Shown: positions 1 to 8,686, counted from the stretch's first letter. The stretch is 64,000 nt of DNA from Actinacidiphila alni (GCF_900112845.1 NZ_FONG01000003.1:372001-436000), one strand, 5' to 3'. The notes: a model not told the origin generated them from the letters alone. Made by a program: numbers and translations.

Positions 1-555
1 AGCATCGGCGCCTGGGTGAACCTGGACAACGGGCAGCACACCGAGATCGTCACCGGATTCGACGAGCGGTACGTCCACACCAAGGGCGGCAACAGCGTCA
101 AGGCCGGCTCGACCGACAACGGCCAGGGCAACGGTGTGTGGTCGCACCGGGAACTGCGCCGCGCGCAGAGGGTCAGCGGCTACTTCGCGCCGCGCTTTCC
201 CGACGGGATCTGCCCGCCGACCGCGGACCCCGCCGATCCGCGCGGCGGCCGTGCGGTGGACTCCTACCGGGCGCGCGCGGCCGCGTCGCACACGGCGCCC
301 GAATTCCCCGGCCGGAAGTACTTCGTGCTCGGCGCGGTCAGCGACCACGCCCTGCTGCTCCAGACCTGGCTCCAGCGCGGGAACTGGGGCCCGCCGTACA
401 AGGTCGGCCCGTCGCGCACCATGACCGCGCTCGACTTGGAGAAGGTGAGGGCGCTCCAGAAGCACTACCCGGCGCTCGCCCCGGCCGACGGCCTGACCGG
501 GCCGCTGACCTGGAGCTACGCCTACGAGGTCGCGTACGGTCTGCGCGCCCGCTAG
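1..555 (+). CDS. Peptidoglycan-binding / cell-wall hydrolase-like protein, 3' part only
   Basis: The reading frame is open from the first base, so the 5' end lies outside the window; 184 codons are visible. The N-terminal visible half (motifs YVHTKGGNS and GNGVWSHR, then FAPRFPDG) resembles the tail of CHAP/NlpC-like extracellular hydrolase domains that end in a description of how a payload is held. The last ~60 residues (LQTWLQRGNWGP, then LEKVRALQKHYP and DGLTGPLTW) fit a peptidoglycan-binding type-1 repeat. The likely role is a secreted cell-wall-associated protein. A secretion signal and the catalytic residues cannot be judged because the start is missing. Confidence 0.65.
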   Translation, partial: SIGAWVNLDNGQHTEIVTGFDERYVHTKGGNSVKAGSTDNGQGNGVWSHRELRRAQRVSGYFAPRFPDGICPPTADPADPRGGRAVDSYRARAAASHTAPEFPGRKYFVLGAVSDHALLLQTWLQRGNWGPPYKVGPSRTMTALDLEKVRALQKHYPALAPADGLTGPLTWSYAYEVAYGLRAR

Positions 556-565
556 CGGGCGGTGA

Positions 566-733
566 TCACTCGCCGCCGCCGCGGTAGCCGCGCAGCAGGA
601 ACCAGGCGAGGAAGGCGACACCGAGCACCGAGATGACGATCACACTGCGCATCACCGGACCCGGTCCTGGCGAGTCCGACAGCGCGAGCGTCGTGAGGTC
701 GTGGAAGGCGCCGAGATCCGTGTGGCTCTGCAT
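566..733 (-). CDS. Small single-span membrane protein (55 aa)
   Basis: This is a 55-residue ORF with an ATG at 733 preceded by AGGAG at good spacing. About 18 hydrophobic residues (VIVISVLGVAFLAWFLL) follow a short polar N-terminus, and the C-terminus is RGYRGGGE. It is convergent with the preceding gene, 10 bp away. I do not recognise a family. The ribosome binding site and the single membrane segment are the support. The longer in-frame extension to 910 has no such site and is not preferred. Confidence 0.55.
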   Translation of the reverse strand: MQSHTDLGAFHDLTTLALSDSPGPGPVMRSVIVISVLGVAFLAWFLLRGYRGGGE

Positions 734-918
734 GGGGGTACTCCTAACGGTCCGGTTGCCCAGACTAGACCCGGGTGCCGGGCCGTCCGCGCCCCGGGTC
801 GGTGCGCGCGTCGGCGTGGCGGGCCGGCCGGGAGGGCGCGGTACGAAAACCGGACAAAGCGGGGCCGTTCTGTTCGGGGCCCGCACGCGGCCGTACCGCG
901 TCTGCTTCAATGGTGCAC

Positions 919-1047
919 ATGGCCAGCATCACTGACTCCGGGACAGGTCGCGACGACCTCGAGCCCTTCTGGCCGTCCCGGCAGGAGCACCACTTCGACC
1001 GCTGGTGTTGCCGCGCGATCCCCGCGCGGACCCGCGTTTCGAGCTGA
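919..1047 (+). CDS. Possible small protein (42 aa) upstream of winged-helix regulator
   Basis: This is a short ORF with strongly G/C-biased third codon positions (about 35 of 42). It contains a compact aromatic/Cys/His patch (FWPSRQEHHFDRWCCRA). No clear ribosome binding site precedes the ATG at 919 or the in-frame ATG at 910. It could be leaderless, a regulatory leader peptide or chance. No family was recognised. The spacing of about 90 bp to the winged-helix gene would allow a role as its leader. Confidence 0.35.
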   Translation: MASITDSGTGRDDLEPFWPSRQEHHFDRWCCRAIPARTRVSS

Positions 1048-1138
1048 CCGCCGCGGCGGCCCCCGAGCCGTCGCCACCAGCCACCGGTCCCGCGCAATAC
1101 GGCGTCCTGACGACCCCATCGCGCGAAAGAGCCGAACG

Positions 1139-1777
1139 ATGTCGAATCTCCCGCACATCCACTCCGTGCCCACTCCTGCCACCACCCCCGCCGGCGCCGC
1201 ACCGGCCGCCAACAGGCAGCGGCTGCGCGCCGTACGCCCCGACGAGGTGCCGCCCGCGCCGGACTTCCTGCCGCCGGGCGCCACCTGGCTGCCCGCGCCG
1301 GGCCATGTGCTGCCCGCCGTCCCCGGCGGCGCCCCGATGGTCGGCTATCTCGTCCTGGTCCCCGCGGACCAGGTCCCGGCGGCCGTCCAGGACCGGCCGC
1401 TGCCGATCGGCGCGGCCGGCCGGACCGCCCTCGCCGTCCCGGCGGACACCGTCCACCCGCTGGACGGTGCCGACCCGCTGGACGGAGCGCCGATCAGCAT
1501 CGACGGCGAGCGCCGTACCGCCGCCGTCGAGGGCCGCCGGCTCGACCTCACCTACCTGGAGTTCGAGCTGCTGGCCCATCTGGTCGCGCATCCGCACCGG
1601 GTGCACTCGCGCGACCAACTGGTCACCACCGTCTGGGGATACGGGCACGTGGGCGACGGCCGTACCGTCGACGTCCACATCGCCCGGCTGCGCCGCAAGC
1701 TCGGCGCGGAGCACCGCGCCAGCATCGTGACCGTGCGCCGGGTGGGCTACAAGTACGCCCCTACGGCACGACCGTGA
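1139..1777 (+). CDS. OmpR/PhoB-type winged-helix DNA-binding protein without receiver domain
   Basis: This is a 212-residue protein starting at the ATG at 1139; the in-frame extension upstream is not supported. Residues ~1-115 are Pro/Ala-rich and carry no recognisable receiver domain or phospho-acceptor Asp. Residues ~118-207 form a transcriptional-regulatory C-terminal winged helix: a LTYLEFELLAHL helix, then SRDQLVTTVWG, the recognition-helix motif RTVDVHIARLRRKL and the terminal VRRVGYKY hairpin. It is probably a transcription factor activated by something other than phosphotransfer. The 3' end overlaps the convergent stress-protein gene by 17 bp. Confidence 0.75.
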   Translation: MSNLPHIHSVPTPATTPAGAAPAANRQRLRAVRPDEVPPAPDFLPPGATWLPAPGHVLPAVPGGAPMVGYLVLVPADQVPAAVQDRPLPIGAAGRTALAVPADTVHPLDGADPLDGAPISIDGERRTAAVEGRRLDLTYLEFELLAHLVAHPHRVHSRDQLVTTVWGYGHVGDGRTVDVHIARLRRKLGAEHRASIVTVRRVGYKYAPTARP

Positions 1778-2225
1778 CCGGCCACCGTCCGGCCTTGACC
1801 AGCCGGACGGCGACCGAACCGACGAAGCGGTGGCCGGCGCGTTCGGACGCGCCCACCACCACGGCGTCCGCCGTGAGCTGTTCCGCGGCGGCCGTCAGGC
1901 CGTTGTAGGGGTCGCCGCGGAAGGTGTGGAACTCCCACCGCACCGTGAAGGTCCCCTGCAGCCGCTCGACGGACTCGCGGATCTCGGCCATCAGCTGCTC
2001 GGCGATCCCGGAGTCGATCTCCGACACCGGGACGCCGAGTGCGGCGCCGGTGGGCATGTACGGCTGCACATAGACCAGGGCGAGCAGTGCGTGCTGCCGG
2101 CGAGCCAGCCCCGCGGCGTAGGCGGCGGCCCGCCAGGACGTCTCGGAACCGTCCAGTCCGGCGAGGATGACCTTCGGACCGTCCGTGCCGCGTTCGAAGT
2201 GCGCGGGCAGCTTCTGCTCTTCCAC
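1761..2225 (-). CDS. Universal stress protein (UspA family)
   Basis: This is a 154-residue single-domain Usp protein, starting at a GTG at 2225. The N-terminal strand VILAGLDGSETS (~19-30) supplies the acidic nucleotide-contact motif. The C-terminal glycine-rich segment (~125-137, ending GSVAVRLV) corresponds to the G-x2-G-x9-G-S/T ATP-binding loop, and the last strand is PVTVV. In actinobacteria such proteins are cytoplasmic ATP binders induced by hypoxia or stasis. It overlaps the 3' end of the winged-helix gene. No operon partner was seen, and the start has no obvious ribosome binding site. Confidence 0.8.
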   Translation of the reverse strand: MEEQKLPAHFERGTDGPKVILAGLDGSETSWRAAAYAAGLARRQHALLALVYVQPYMPTGAALGVPVSEIDSGIAEQLMAEIRESVERLQGTFTVRWEFHTFRGDPYNGLTAAAEQLTADAVVVGASERAGHRFVGSVAVRLVKAGRWPVTVVP

Positions 2226-2443
2226 GCGGGCCAGGCTATCGGCCTCCGGCCTGCGGTTTCAGCCCCCGGCACGCAGCGTTCTCACTCCAATGGCCGCATT
2301 GCCACGACATGTACCGGTTTGCGGTGCACGCTGTGCGAGAGGAGTGAAACAGGCGGCGGTACCGCGCCGGAGCGCGCACCCCAGGGTGCGGTCGGCGTCC
2401 GCGCGAAGGGTCGCCGTCCACGCCGCTACCGGGGAGGTTTGTG

Positions 2444-2995
2444 ATGCCGAGCGTGTCCACGCATGTGTACGTGGCGAGGCCGACCACGGAGGTTTTCGAC
2501 TTCCTCGCAGACGCCCGCAATCTCGCCCTGTGGAGCTCCGGGGTGGCCCATGTCGATCCCGCGCCCGTCGCCCCGGGGGTCGGCGCGGAGTACCGCTACC
2601 GGTACCCCGGGCGGCACCGCCCGCACCGGCTGGTGTGCGCGGCCTTCGAGCCGGGGCGGCGGATAGTGTTCCGCGGCCAGCGCATGTGGTGCCCACTGGG
2701 CACCCAGGTGCCGGAGTACGGCTTCGACCTCGTCCCGTACACCGGCGGCACCCAGGTGCGGCTGTCGGTCACCAGCTCGCTGCGCGCGGCGCTGCTGCTG
2801 CTCGCCCCGGTCGTCGCGATGGCCTGGCGGCGCGACCTGCCCGCGGACGGCCGGAAATTCTGCGATCTGCTGGGCGGTCCGCTTGCCCCGTCGGCCCCGC
2901 TGCACGCTCCTGTCACGGCCCGCGCGCTGCCCGCCGCGTCCGAGGGGCAGGTGCGGCCGACGTCGGCGCCGAGTGGCTTCGACTTCGCTCATTGA
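2444..2995 (+). CDS. SRPBCC (START/polyketide-cyclase-like) family protein
   Basis: This is a 183-residue protein. GGGGAGG lies six bases before the ATG at 2444; a GTG at 2441 is the alternative. The N-terminus (VYVARPTTEVFDFLADARNL) is the typical first strand-helix of an SRPBCC ligand-binding cavity. YRYRYPG, then GRRIVFRG and later FDLVPYTGGTQV, follow as the antiparallel sheet. A hydrophobic stretch (ALLLLAPVVAMAW) follows near residues 122-135. The ligand is unknown. It lies divergent from the universal stress gene. Confidence 0.7.
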   Translation: MPSVSTHVYVARPTTEVFDFLADARNLALWSSGVAHVDPAPVAPGVGAEYRYRYPGRHRPHRLVCAAFEPGRRIVFRGQRMWCPLGTQVPEYGFDLVPYTGGTQVRLSVTSSLRAALLLLAPVVAMAWRRDLPADGRKFCDLLGGPLAPSAPLHAPVTARALPAASEGQVRPTSAPSGFDFAH

Positions 2996-3158
2996 GTGTT
3001 AAACTAATAATGTGAAGGCGACGCACACGCGTCCTTCACCCTTTACCGCCCCGGCCAGGTCCCCCCGTCCCGGCCGGGGCTCCTTCACGTCCGGACGCGC
3101 GAGCCGGTTACCGCCCCCGCACCGGGCCGTTGTCGTACCCCCGTCGTACGGTGCAGGG

Positions 3159-3692
3159 ATGAACGACACTCCAGAAACCCGCGTCCGCCTGGAGCGGTGG
3201 TCGGCGGACGACCTGCCGCTGCTCCGCAGGATCAACGCACCCGAGATGACCGACCACCTGGGCGGCCCGGAGACCGAGGAGCAACTGCTCGTCCGGCACC
3301 GGCGCTATCAGGAGATCGACGGCAGCCGCGGCCGGATGTACCGCGTCGTGCTGCTCCCGGGCGGCGAGGTGGCCGGCTCCATCGGCTTCTGGGAACAGAC
3401 CTGGCAGGGGGAGAAGGTCTACGAGACCGGCTGGGCGGTGCTGCCCGAATTCCAGGGCCGCGGCGTCGCCGCTGCCGCCGCCCGCGCCCTGGTCGAGCGG
3501 GCCGCGGCGGAGGGCGACCGCCGCGTGCTGCACGCCTTCCCCTCGGTGGACCACCCCGCGTCCAACGCCGTCTGCCGCAAGGCCGGCTTCCGCTGCGCGG
3601 GCGAGGTCGACTTCGAATACCCCAAAGGTCATCCGATCAAGTCCAACGACTGGGTGATCGATCTGGGGCCGGACACCGGGGACACCGCCTAG
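3159..3692 (+). CDS. GNAT family N-acetyltransferase (RimJ/RimL-like)
   Basis: This is a 177-residue protein starting at the ATG at 3159. The order of elements is the GNAT fold: RLERWSADDLPLLRRINAP at the start, central strand GSIGFWEQTW, YETGWAVLPEFQGRGVA with the acetyl-CoA pyrophosphate loop (Q-x-x-G-x-G/A type), and SNAVCRKAGFRCAGE near the end. It transfers an acetyl group from acetyl-CoA to an amine; the substrate is unknown. The ORF stays open upstream to 3012, but that part is compositionally different and is not included. Confidence 0.8.
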   Translation: MNDTPETRVRLERWSADDLPLLRRINAPEMTDHLGGPETEEQLLVRHRRYQEIDGSRGRMYRVVLLPGGEVAGSIGFWEQTWQGEKVYETGWAVLPEFQGRGVAAAAARALVERAAAEGDRRVLHAFPSVDHPASNAVCRKAGFRCAGEVDFEYPKGHPIKSNDWVIDLGPDTGDTA

Positions 3693-3716
3693 GGCCCGTC
3701 GGCCTGTCCCGCGCGG

Positions 3717-4019
3717 TCAGTCGCCCGCGGCCCGCAGTTGCGGCACGATCCGCTGCCGTACGTAACCGCGGACGTCCTGGCCGCGCATCGCGCCCTGGAT
3801 CACCGTCACCGACCGGCGCGCGGCGGCCCTGCGCAGCTTGCGGCGCGCCAGGGGGCCGACCCCGCCGCCGATCACGAGCGCGCCGGCCCCGCCGCCGTCG
3901 ATCAGTTCGATCGCGGCGCCCGTGCCGGTGACGCCCCGCGCGTCGAAGCCCTCCTCGCGGAGCACGGTGACCGCGGAGCTGACAATGCTCTCCATGCGGC
4001 CGATCACCACTACGGTCAT
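3717..4019 (-). CDS. Small alpha/beta (Rossmann-like) protein of unknown function, 100 aa
   Basis: This is a 100-residue ORF starting at the ATG at 4019; an upstream GTG at 4040 would add seven residues. The pattern of short strands (TVVVIGR, GALVIGGGV, SVTVIQGA) separated by helices and Gly-rich turns suggests a receiver- or Rossmann-like fold. It lacks a convincing nucleotide-binding GxGxxG or phospho-acceptor site. It is divergent from the L,D-transpeptidase gene with ~76 bp between them. I do not recognise the family. Confidence 0.55.
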   Translation of the reverse strand: MTVVVIGRMESIVSSAVTVLREEGFDARGVTGTGAAIELIDGGGAGALVIGGGVGPLARRKLRRAAARRSVTVIQGAMRGQDVRGYVRQRIVPQLRAAGD

Positions 4020-4095
4020 GCTTGGCTGCTGCCCATTCACGGCCCGCGCACACCCCGATGGCGCCCATCCGCCACCGCCGTACCGAGGAGACCCC

Positions 4096-4830
4096 GTGCA
4101 CCCGCTGATCCCGACCGCCGTGGCCACCGCCGCCGCCCTCGCCACCACGCTCGCCGTGGGCGGCCCGGGTCCCGGCCCCGGCACGGCGCAGCCGAAGCCG
4201 GTCGCGGCGCTGCCGCAGATCATGAAGAACACCGGCGGCGGCACCCAGCTCATCACCGCGACCGCCGACTCGCTCGGCTCCACCACCGGCACCCTCGTGT
4301 GGTGGGAGAAGAAGGACGGCGTCTGGAAGTCGGCCGGGTCGGCACCCGCCCGTTTCGGGGCGCGCGGCCTCGCCGACGGCGCCACCCGGCAGCAGAACAC
4401 CAGCACCACTCCCACCGGTCTCTACGGGCTGCCGCTGGCCTTCGGCAACGCCGCGGCGCCGGCCGGCACCGCGCTGCCCTACCGGGCGGTGACGCCGACC
4501 GCGTGGTGGTGCGAGGACACGCGGTCGACCTCGTACAACCGCTGGGTCGACCCGCTGCCCAAGGACTGCCGGGGCAGCGAGTCCGAGCGGCTGGCCGACT
4601 ACCCGACGCAGTACGCGCACGCCGTGCTCATCGACTTCAACTACGCCAAGCCGGTCAAGGGCCGCGGCGCCGGGATCTTCCTGCACGTCAACGGCGCTGG
4701 CGCGACCGCCGGTTGCGTCTCGGTGCCCGCCGACGCGCTCAACCGGATCCTCGCCTGGCTGCGGCCCGCCGCCCAGCCGCACATCGCGATCGGCACCACC
4801 GGGGGCAGCACGGCGGTCGTCGGCTACTGA
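4096..4830 (+). CDS. Secreted L,D-transpeptidase (YkuD-type)
   Basis: This is a 244-residue protein from a GTG at 4096 with GAGGAG five bases upstream. The N-terminus is a hydrophobic signal segment (AVATAAALATTLAV). The catalytic YkuD signature is visible as HVNGAGATAGCVSVP, with His197 and nucleophile Cys207. Enzymes of this family make 3-3 cross-links in peptidoglycan or anchor proteins outside the membrane. Two WW aromatic pairs (LVWWEKK and AWWCED) are typical of the actinobacterial subgroup that lacks extra Ig domains. Neighbouring genes do not suggest a specific partner. Confidence 0.82.
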   Translation: MHPLIPTAVATAAALATTLAVGGPGPGPGTAQPKPVAALPQIMKNTGGGTQLITATADSLGSTTGTLVWWEKKDGVWKSAGSAPARFGARGLADGATRQQNTSTTPTGLYGLPLAFGNAAAPAGTALPYRAVTPTAWWCEDTRSTSYNRWVDPLPKDCRGSESERLADYPTQYAHAVLIDFNYAKPVKGRGAGIFLHVNGAGATAGCVSVPADALNRILAWLRPAAQPHIAIGTTGGSTAVVGY

Positions 4831-4925
4831 CCCGTACCGCCGCACCCCGGCGTGCTGTTGGGTGACGCTACCGGCCCGTACCGTAGGGCACAGGCGCAAC
4901 ACCCGTGACGCGAAGGGGATTTGCC

Positions 4926-6110
4926 GTGTCGTTCGCAGAGGACCGCTCCGAGGCCGTGGCCGACGTCGCCCACGCGCGGAGGTACGGAGGCGAGTGCCTG
5001 GTGCGCGAGGCCGACGGCGGTTCGGGGGAGACGGTCGGCACGGAGACCGGGCCCAGGATGCTCTCGCACGCAGAAACGGTCCAGATCGTCCACGCCCAGT
5101 TCGTGCTGATCGCGCTCGGGGCCGACCTCGGCCGCCTCCAGACCGCGGGCCGCAGCTGCTACCGCACCGCCGTCGCCTTACAGCGGGAGCGCCCCGCGGA
5201 CTCCCGCGCCTACGCCAGGGCCGCCGATCTGTGCGAGCGCGCGGCCCGGCTGGTGGTGGCGGCCGGCGCCGCGGCCGACGAGCGGGCCCGGCGCCGGCTG
5301 CTCGCCGTCGCGGAGCACGACACCGCCGTGGCGACCGGCGCGGTGGACCCCGAGGTCGCCGACCGCGCGCGGCGCGTCCTGGAGTCCGCGCTGGCCGGGG
5401 CCGACTCGCTGCCCGACCGCCCGGGAGGGGAGGACCCGGCCGGCGCGACGCCACCGGCCGGTGCCACCGGCCGGCGCGGCCCGCGCTATCCGGGACCCAC
5501 CTACGACGCGGCGACCGGACGGCACCGCGTCGGCGTCGGCGCGGCGGGCGACCCCGCGCACTGGCAGCTCAACACGCCCGGCGTCGGCATGGAGAACGGC
5601 CTGATCTGCGGCGCCGCGGGCAGCGGCAAGAGCAGCTTCCTGCTGATGGTGCTCTACGAGGCGTCCTGCCGCCCGGAGTTCGAGCTGTGGCTGGCCGAAC
5701 CGGCCGGCCGGCGCGCGCTGCCGGAACCCCTCACCGGCGCCGCCGCCCGTACCGCCGCCACCCGCCAGGAGACGGTGGACCTGCTGCGCGACGCCGTCGG
5801 GGTGATCGCGGAACGCGCCCGCGCCCACGGGCCCGTGCCCGACCCCACCCCCGACCTCCCCGGCATCCTGCTGGCCGTCGAGGACTGCGCGCCGGTCTTC
5901 GCCGACGACCCGGAGGCCACCCGGCTCGCCGAACGCGTCGTCGCCGTCGGCGGCCGGTTCGGCGTGGCGCTGGTGGCGACCGCGCCCGACGCCGGCCTCG
6001 CGTCCTTCGGCGGCAGCCGCGCCCTGCGGACGGGGCTCGCCCGCACCAACTGCTTCCCGCTCGGCCCGGACGGACGGCGGACCCTCACCGAGGTGCGCCG
6101 CGCGGGCTGA
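4926..6110 (+). CDS. FtsK/TraB-like P-loop ATPase domain protein
   Basis: This is a 394-residue protein; a GTG at 4926 follows AAGGGGAT and is preferred over the GTG at 4905. Residues ~45-140 are helical (HAETVQIVHAQFVLIALGADL, then repeated Ala/Arg-rich helices). A P-loop module follows with Walker A GAAGSGKSS at ~229-237 and a Walker-B-like strand ILLAVEDCAPVF. The LNTPGVGMENGLICG context before the P-loop resembles FtsK/SpoIIIE-type ATPases of conjugation and type VII systems. No membrane span or other secretion gene is adjacent, so the role is open. Confidence 0.6.
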   Translation: MSFAEDRSEAVADVAHARRYGGECLVREADGGSGETVGTETGPRMLSHAETVQIVHAQFVLIALGADLGRLQTAGRSCYRTAVALQRERPADSRAYARAADLCERAARLVVAAGAAADERARRRLLAVAEHDTAVATGAVDPEVADRARRVLESALAGADSLPDRPGGEDPAGATPPAGATGRRGPRYPGPTYDAATGRHRVGVGAAGDPAHWQLNTPGVGMENGLICGAAGSGKSSFLLMVLYEASCRPEFELWLAEPAGRRALPEPLTGAAARTAATRQETVDLLRDAVGVIAERARAHGPVPDPTPDLPGILLAVEDCAPVFADDPEATRLAERVVAVGGRFGVALVATAPDAGLASFGGSRALRTGLARTNCFPLGPDGRRTLTEVRRAG

Positions 6111-6376
6111 GCGCACAGCCTCCCCGGCGGCGCCCCACCGTGCCGAACGGCCCCCGGCACCACCGGATTTGACACTCCCGTGACATGCGCCTTGCCGTCC
6201 CCGGAAGGTCGGGCGGTGCATCTGTCGTTCCCGACGCAGTTCTGAAACCGGGGATCTTGTGACGAACCGGCGGACCGAAGAAGGTAGTGGTCAGGATCCG
6301 GTGCGGTGTGGGCGAAAGCCCCCGACGTGGTCCCTTTCCCCGAACGTCCGGCTCTGTGGTGTGGGAGGTGTGGACG
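6111..6376 (+). other. Non-coding leader ahead of the halogenase locus
   Basis: This gene-free stretch has a TTGACA at 6169-6174, but no good -10 hexamer at 16-19 bp. It also has a small hairpin with a GNRA-type loop (GGGC-GAAA-GCCC, 6310-6321) in what would be the 5' leader of the flavin reductase. I looked for an FMN riboswitch because the next gene uses flavin and did not find its conserved core. Confidence 0.3.
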
Positions 6377-6985
6377 ATGGCAAGTGCGACGTCGTCGAAG
6401 GCGGTGGCACCGCCGGGACAGCAGGCGGGCGCGCGGAGTCCGGCGGGCGGCCCGATGTCGCTGCATCAGGCGCATCCGGTGGACGGCCGGTCGCTGCGGA
6501 CCGTGTGCGGCATGTTCGTCACCGGAGTGACGGTGATCACCAGCGGTGAGGCGGGCAACGCCGAGGGCACCACGGTGAATTCGTTCACCTCGGTGTCGCT
6601 CGACCCGCCGCTGGTGCTGTTCTGCCTGCACAACGAGTCCCGACTGCGGTCCGTGGTCAAGGAGTCGGGGAAATTCGTCGTCAACTTCCTTCAGGGACAG
6701 CAGGAGGGCGTCGCTCTCGCCTTCGCGGGCAAGGGCACCGCCGAGATCCACGACGTGGCCAACCACCCGTCGGTGACCGGCGTCCCGGTGCTGAGCGAGG
6801 CGCTGGCGTTCCTGTCCTGCCAGGTGGCCGACGAGTTCGACGGCGGCGACCACACGATCTTCGTCGGACGCGTGGTCGAACTCGGCGTCCCCCGGCAGCA
6901 CCAGGAGCCGCTGGTCTTCTACCGCGGCTGGCTCGGCGCGCTGGAGGAAGAACTGCGCGGCGTGCACCCGATCTTCGACGGCTGA
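6377..6985 (+). CDS. Flavin reductase (FMN-binding split-barrel family)
   Basis: This is a 202-residue protein; the ATG at 6377 has GGGAGG eight bases upstream. The motif TTVNSFTSVSLDPPLVLFCL is the hallmark flavin-contact segment of the flavin reductase / HpaC-like split barrel. FVVNFLQ and GVPVLSEALAFLSC follow in the usual order. It reduces free FAD or FMN with NAD(P)H. It lies at the head of a locus encoding an FADH2-dependent halogenase, so it is the probable source of reduced flavin for that enzyme; this last point is inference from position. Confidence 0.85.
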   Translation: MASATSSKAVAPPGQQAGARSPAGGPMSLHQAHPVDGRSLRTVCGMFVTGVTVITSGEAGNAEGTTVNSFTSVSLDPPLVLFCLHNESRLRSVVKESGKFVVNFLQGQQEGVALAFAGKGTAEIHDVANHPSVTGVPVLSEALAFLSCQVADEFDGGDHTIFVGRVVELGVPRQHQEPLVFYRGWLGALEEELRGVHPIFDG

Positions 6986-7066
6986 CGGCTGACGGCGCCG
7001 GCCGCGGGCGCGGCACGTGCAACAGCGGGTCCTGGGCAGTGCGGAAACCGACCGTGGAGGGTTGTG

Positions 7067-7573
7067 GTGAGCATGGATTCCGGCAAGGTCGTCCGACTTG
7101 AGGACGTCGTACCGATCACATACGGCGGAGGTGAGGAGACCCGCTTCCTGCTGCGCGGCTCCGACACCAGCGGCCGCTCCTCGTTCTACGAGGTACGGAT
7201 GCCGGCGGGGGAGGGCTCGGTGTGGCACGTGCACCACGACACCGACGAGTCCTTCTACGTCCTGGACGGCGAGTTCGAGATCAAGGTGGGCGAGGAGATC
7301 CACAAGGCGTCGGCTGGCACGATGGTGCACGGCCCCCGCGGTGTGTGGCACTCCTTCTTCAACGTCGGCGACTCGACCGGCCTGATGCTGTGCACCATGA
7401 CGCCCGGCGGCATCGAGCTGTTCTTCGAGGAGCTGAGCGCGCTGCTGACCCGCCCCGAGCGGCCCGACTGGGACACGATCAAGGCGGTCGGCGAGCGGCA
7501 CGGCATCACCGCGGCCAAGCCCCAGGGCGGCCCGCACGGCGGTCCGCCGGTCGGGTCGGGAGCCGCCGGATGA
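7067..7573 (+). CDS. Cupin-domain protein
   Basis: This is a 168-residue protein. The start is chosen as the GTG at 7067 (six bases after GGAGG); the GTG at 7064 and ATG at 7073 are alternatives. Cupin motif 1 is complete: HVHHDTDESFYVLDGEFE supplies the two His and one Glu metal ligands. Motif 2 (GTMVHGPRGVWHSFFN) supplies the last His. Such small cupins in aromatic polyketide loci act as cyclases, oxygenases or isomerases. It follows the flavin reductase on the same strand with 81 bp between them, so co-transcription is likely. The C-terminal ~20 residues are Gly/Pro-rich. Confidence 0.8.
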   Translation: MSMDSGKVVRLEDVVPITYGGGEETRFLLRGSDTSGRSSFYEVRMPAGEGSVWHVHHDTDESFYVLDGEFEIKVGEEIHKASAGTMVHGPRGVWHSFFNVGDSTGLMLCTMTPGGIELFFEELSALLTRPERPDWDTIKAVGERHGITAAKPQGGPHGGPPVGSGAAG

Positions 7574-7642
7574 CCGGCGCCCTGCTCGCCGTCGGGTGAC
7601 GGGGGGCGGCCGGTCCGGGGGATCACCCGGCGGCTCCCGGGT

Positions 7643-8686
7643 CTACGGGGCGTCCGCCTCGGGGTCGAAGTCCAGCTCCAGGTCCGTTTCCGGGGCGAGC
7701 CGCGGCACACCGGTCGGTACGCCGTTCTCGTCGAGGCGGACGCGGGAGAGCTTGTCGGGGTTGGTGACCAGGTAGATGTCGGTGACCTGGTCGTTGCTCG
7801 GGTTGAGGTCCATGACCATGACCGCGTAGGGCGAGTCGCCGGAGAAGACCACCGCGGAGGGGTCACCGTTGACCTGCTGGTAGCGGATGTCGAGGGTCTC
7901 CGGCAGCCGGCTGGTGGCGTAGCCGTTGAGGAAGCGGGCGACCTTGTCGCGGCCGGTGACCGGGCGCAGCGCCGAGCGGACCTTGCCGCCGCCGTCGGTC
8001 CACATCGTCACATCGGGCGCGAGCAGGCTCATCAGCTCGGCGATGTCACCGCCAAGGGCCGCGGCCACGAAGCGCTCGGTGACCTGCTGCTGAAGGTGCG
8101 GATCGGCCTGGTAGCGGGGCCTGCGGGCCTGGACGTGCTCACGGGCCCGGTGGGCGAGCTGCCGGACCGCGGACGGACTGCGGCCGAGGATCTCGGCGAT
8201 CTCCGTATGCGCGTAGCCGAACACCTCGTGCAACACGAACACCGCGCGTTCCAGCGGTGTCAGCGTCTCCAGCACCACCAGCAGCGCCATCGACACGGAC
8301 TCGTTGCGCAGCGCGGACTCGGCCGCGTCCACGGCCTGCGCGCCCTGCGGGGTGTCGCGGGCCTCCGGGGTCTGGGTGATCAGCGGCTCCGGCAGCCAGG
8401 GACCGATGTACGTCTCGCGGCGCCGGCTGATCGTCGCCTGCCGGGCCAGCGCCTGATTGACGGCGATCCTCACCAGATACGCGCGCGGGTTGTCGATCTC
8501 CTCCGCGTCCGGCTGCCGGACCCTTCTGGCCCAGGCCAGCCAGGTTTCCTGAAGGACGTCCTCGGTGTCCGAGACACTGCCGAGCAGGTTGTAGACCACC
8601 GAGAACAGAAGTTCCCGATGACCGACGAACTCCTCGGTCGCACGGTCACCAGCAGCCGAGGGAAGCTGAGCCGATGTGTCGGACAC
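7643..8686 (-). CDS. sigJ: ECF41-group sigma factor (SigJ-like) with fused SnoaL-type C-terminal domain
   Basis: This is a 347-residue protein; a GTG at 8686 follows AGGAGG. Region 2 is visible (FSVVYNLLGSVSDTEDVLQETWLAW, NPRAYLVRIAVNQAL) and region 4 is at ~135-185 (LTPLERAVFVLHEVFGYAHTE). The two signatures of group ECF41 are both present: WLPEP at 97-101 and DGGGK at 231-235, the latter in a SnoaL-like domain that regulates sigma activity in cis. There is no anti-sigma gene, as expected for this group. The usual neighbour, a carboxymuconolactone decarboxylase, oxidoreductase or epimerase gene, is absent. A hemerythrin gene lies divergently instead. Confidence 0.92.
   Translation of the reverse strand: MSDTSAQLPSAAGDRATEEFVGHRELLFSVVYNLLGSVSDTEDVLQETWLAWARRVRQPDAEEIDNPRAYLVRIAVNQALARQATISRRRETYIGPWLPEPLITQTPEARDTPQGAQAVDAAESALRNESVSMALLVVLETLTPLERAVFVLHEVFGYAHTEIAEILGRSPSAVRQLAHRAREHVQARRPRYQADPHLQQQVTERFVAAALGGDIAELMSLLAPDVTMWTDGGGKVRSALRPVTGRDKVARFLNGYATSRLPETLDIRYQQVNGDPSAVVFSGDSPYAVMVMDLNPSNDQVTDIYLVTNPDKLSRVRLDENGVPTGVPRLAPETDLELDFDPEADAP

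Noticed and set aside
3637..5454. 605-codon minus-strand open frame across three genes
   Set aside because: Arg/Pro-rich noise spanning the L,D-transpeptidase and neighbours; no conserved pattern.
6241..6376. Possible FMN riboswitch before the flavin reductase
   Set aside because: Only a small GNRA hairpin is present; the conserved RFN core sequences are missing.
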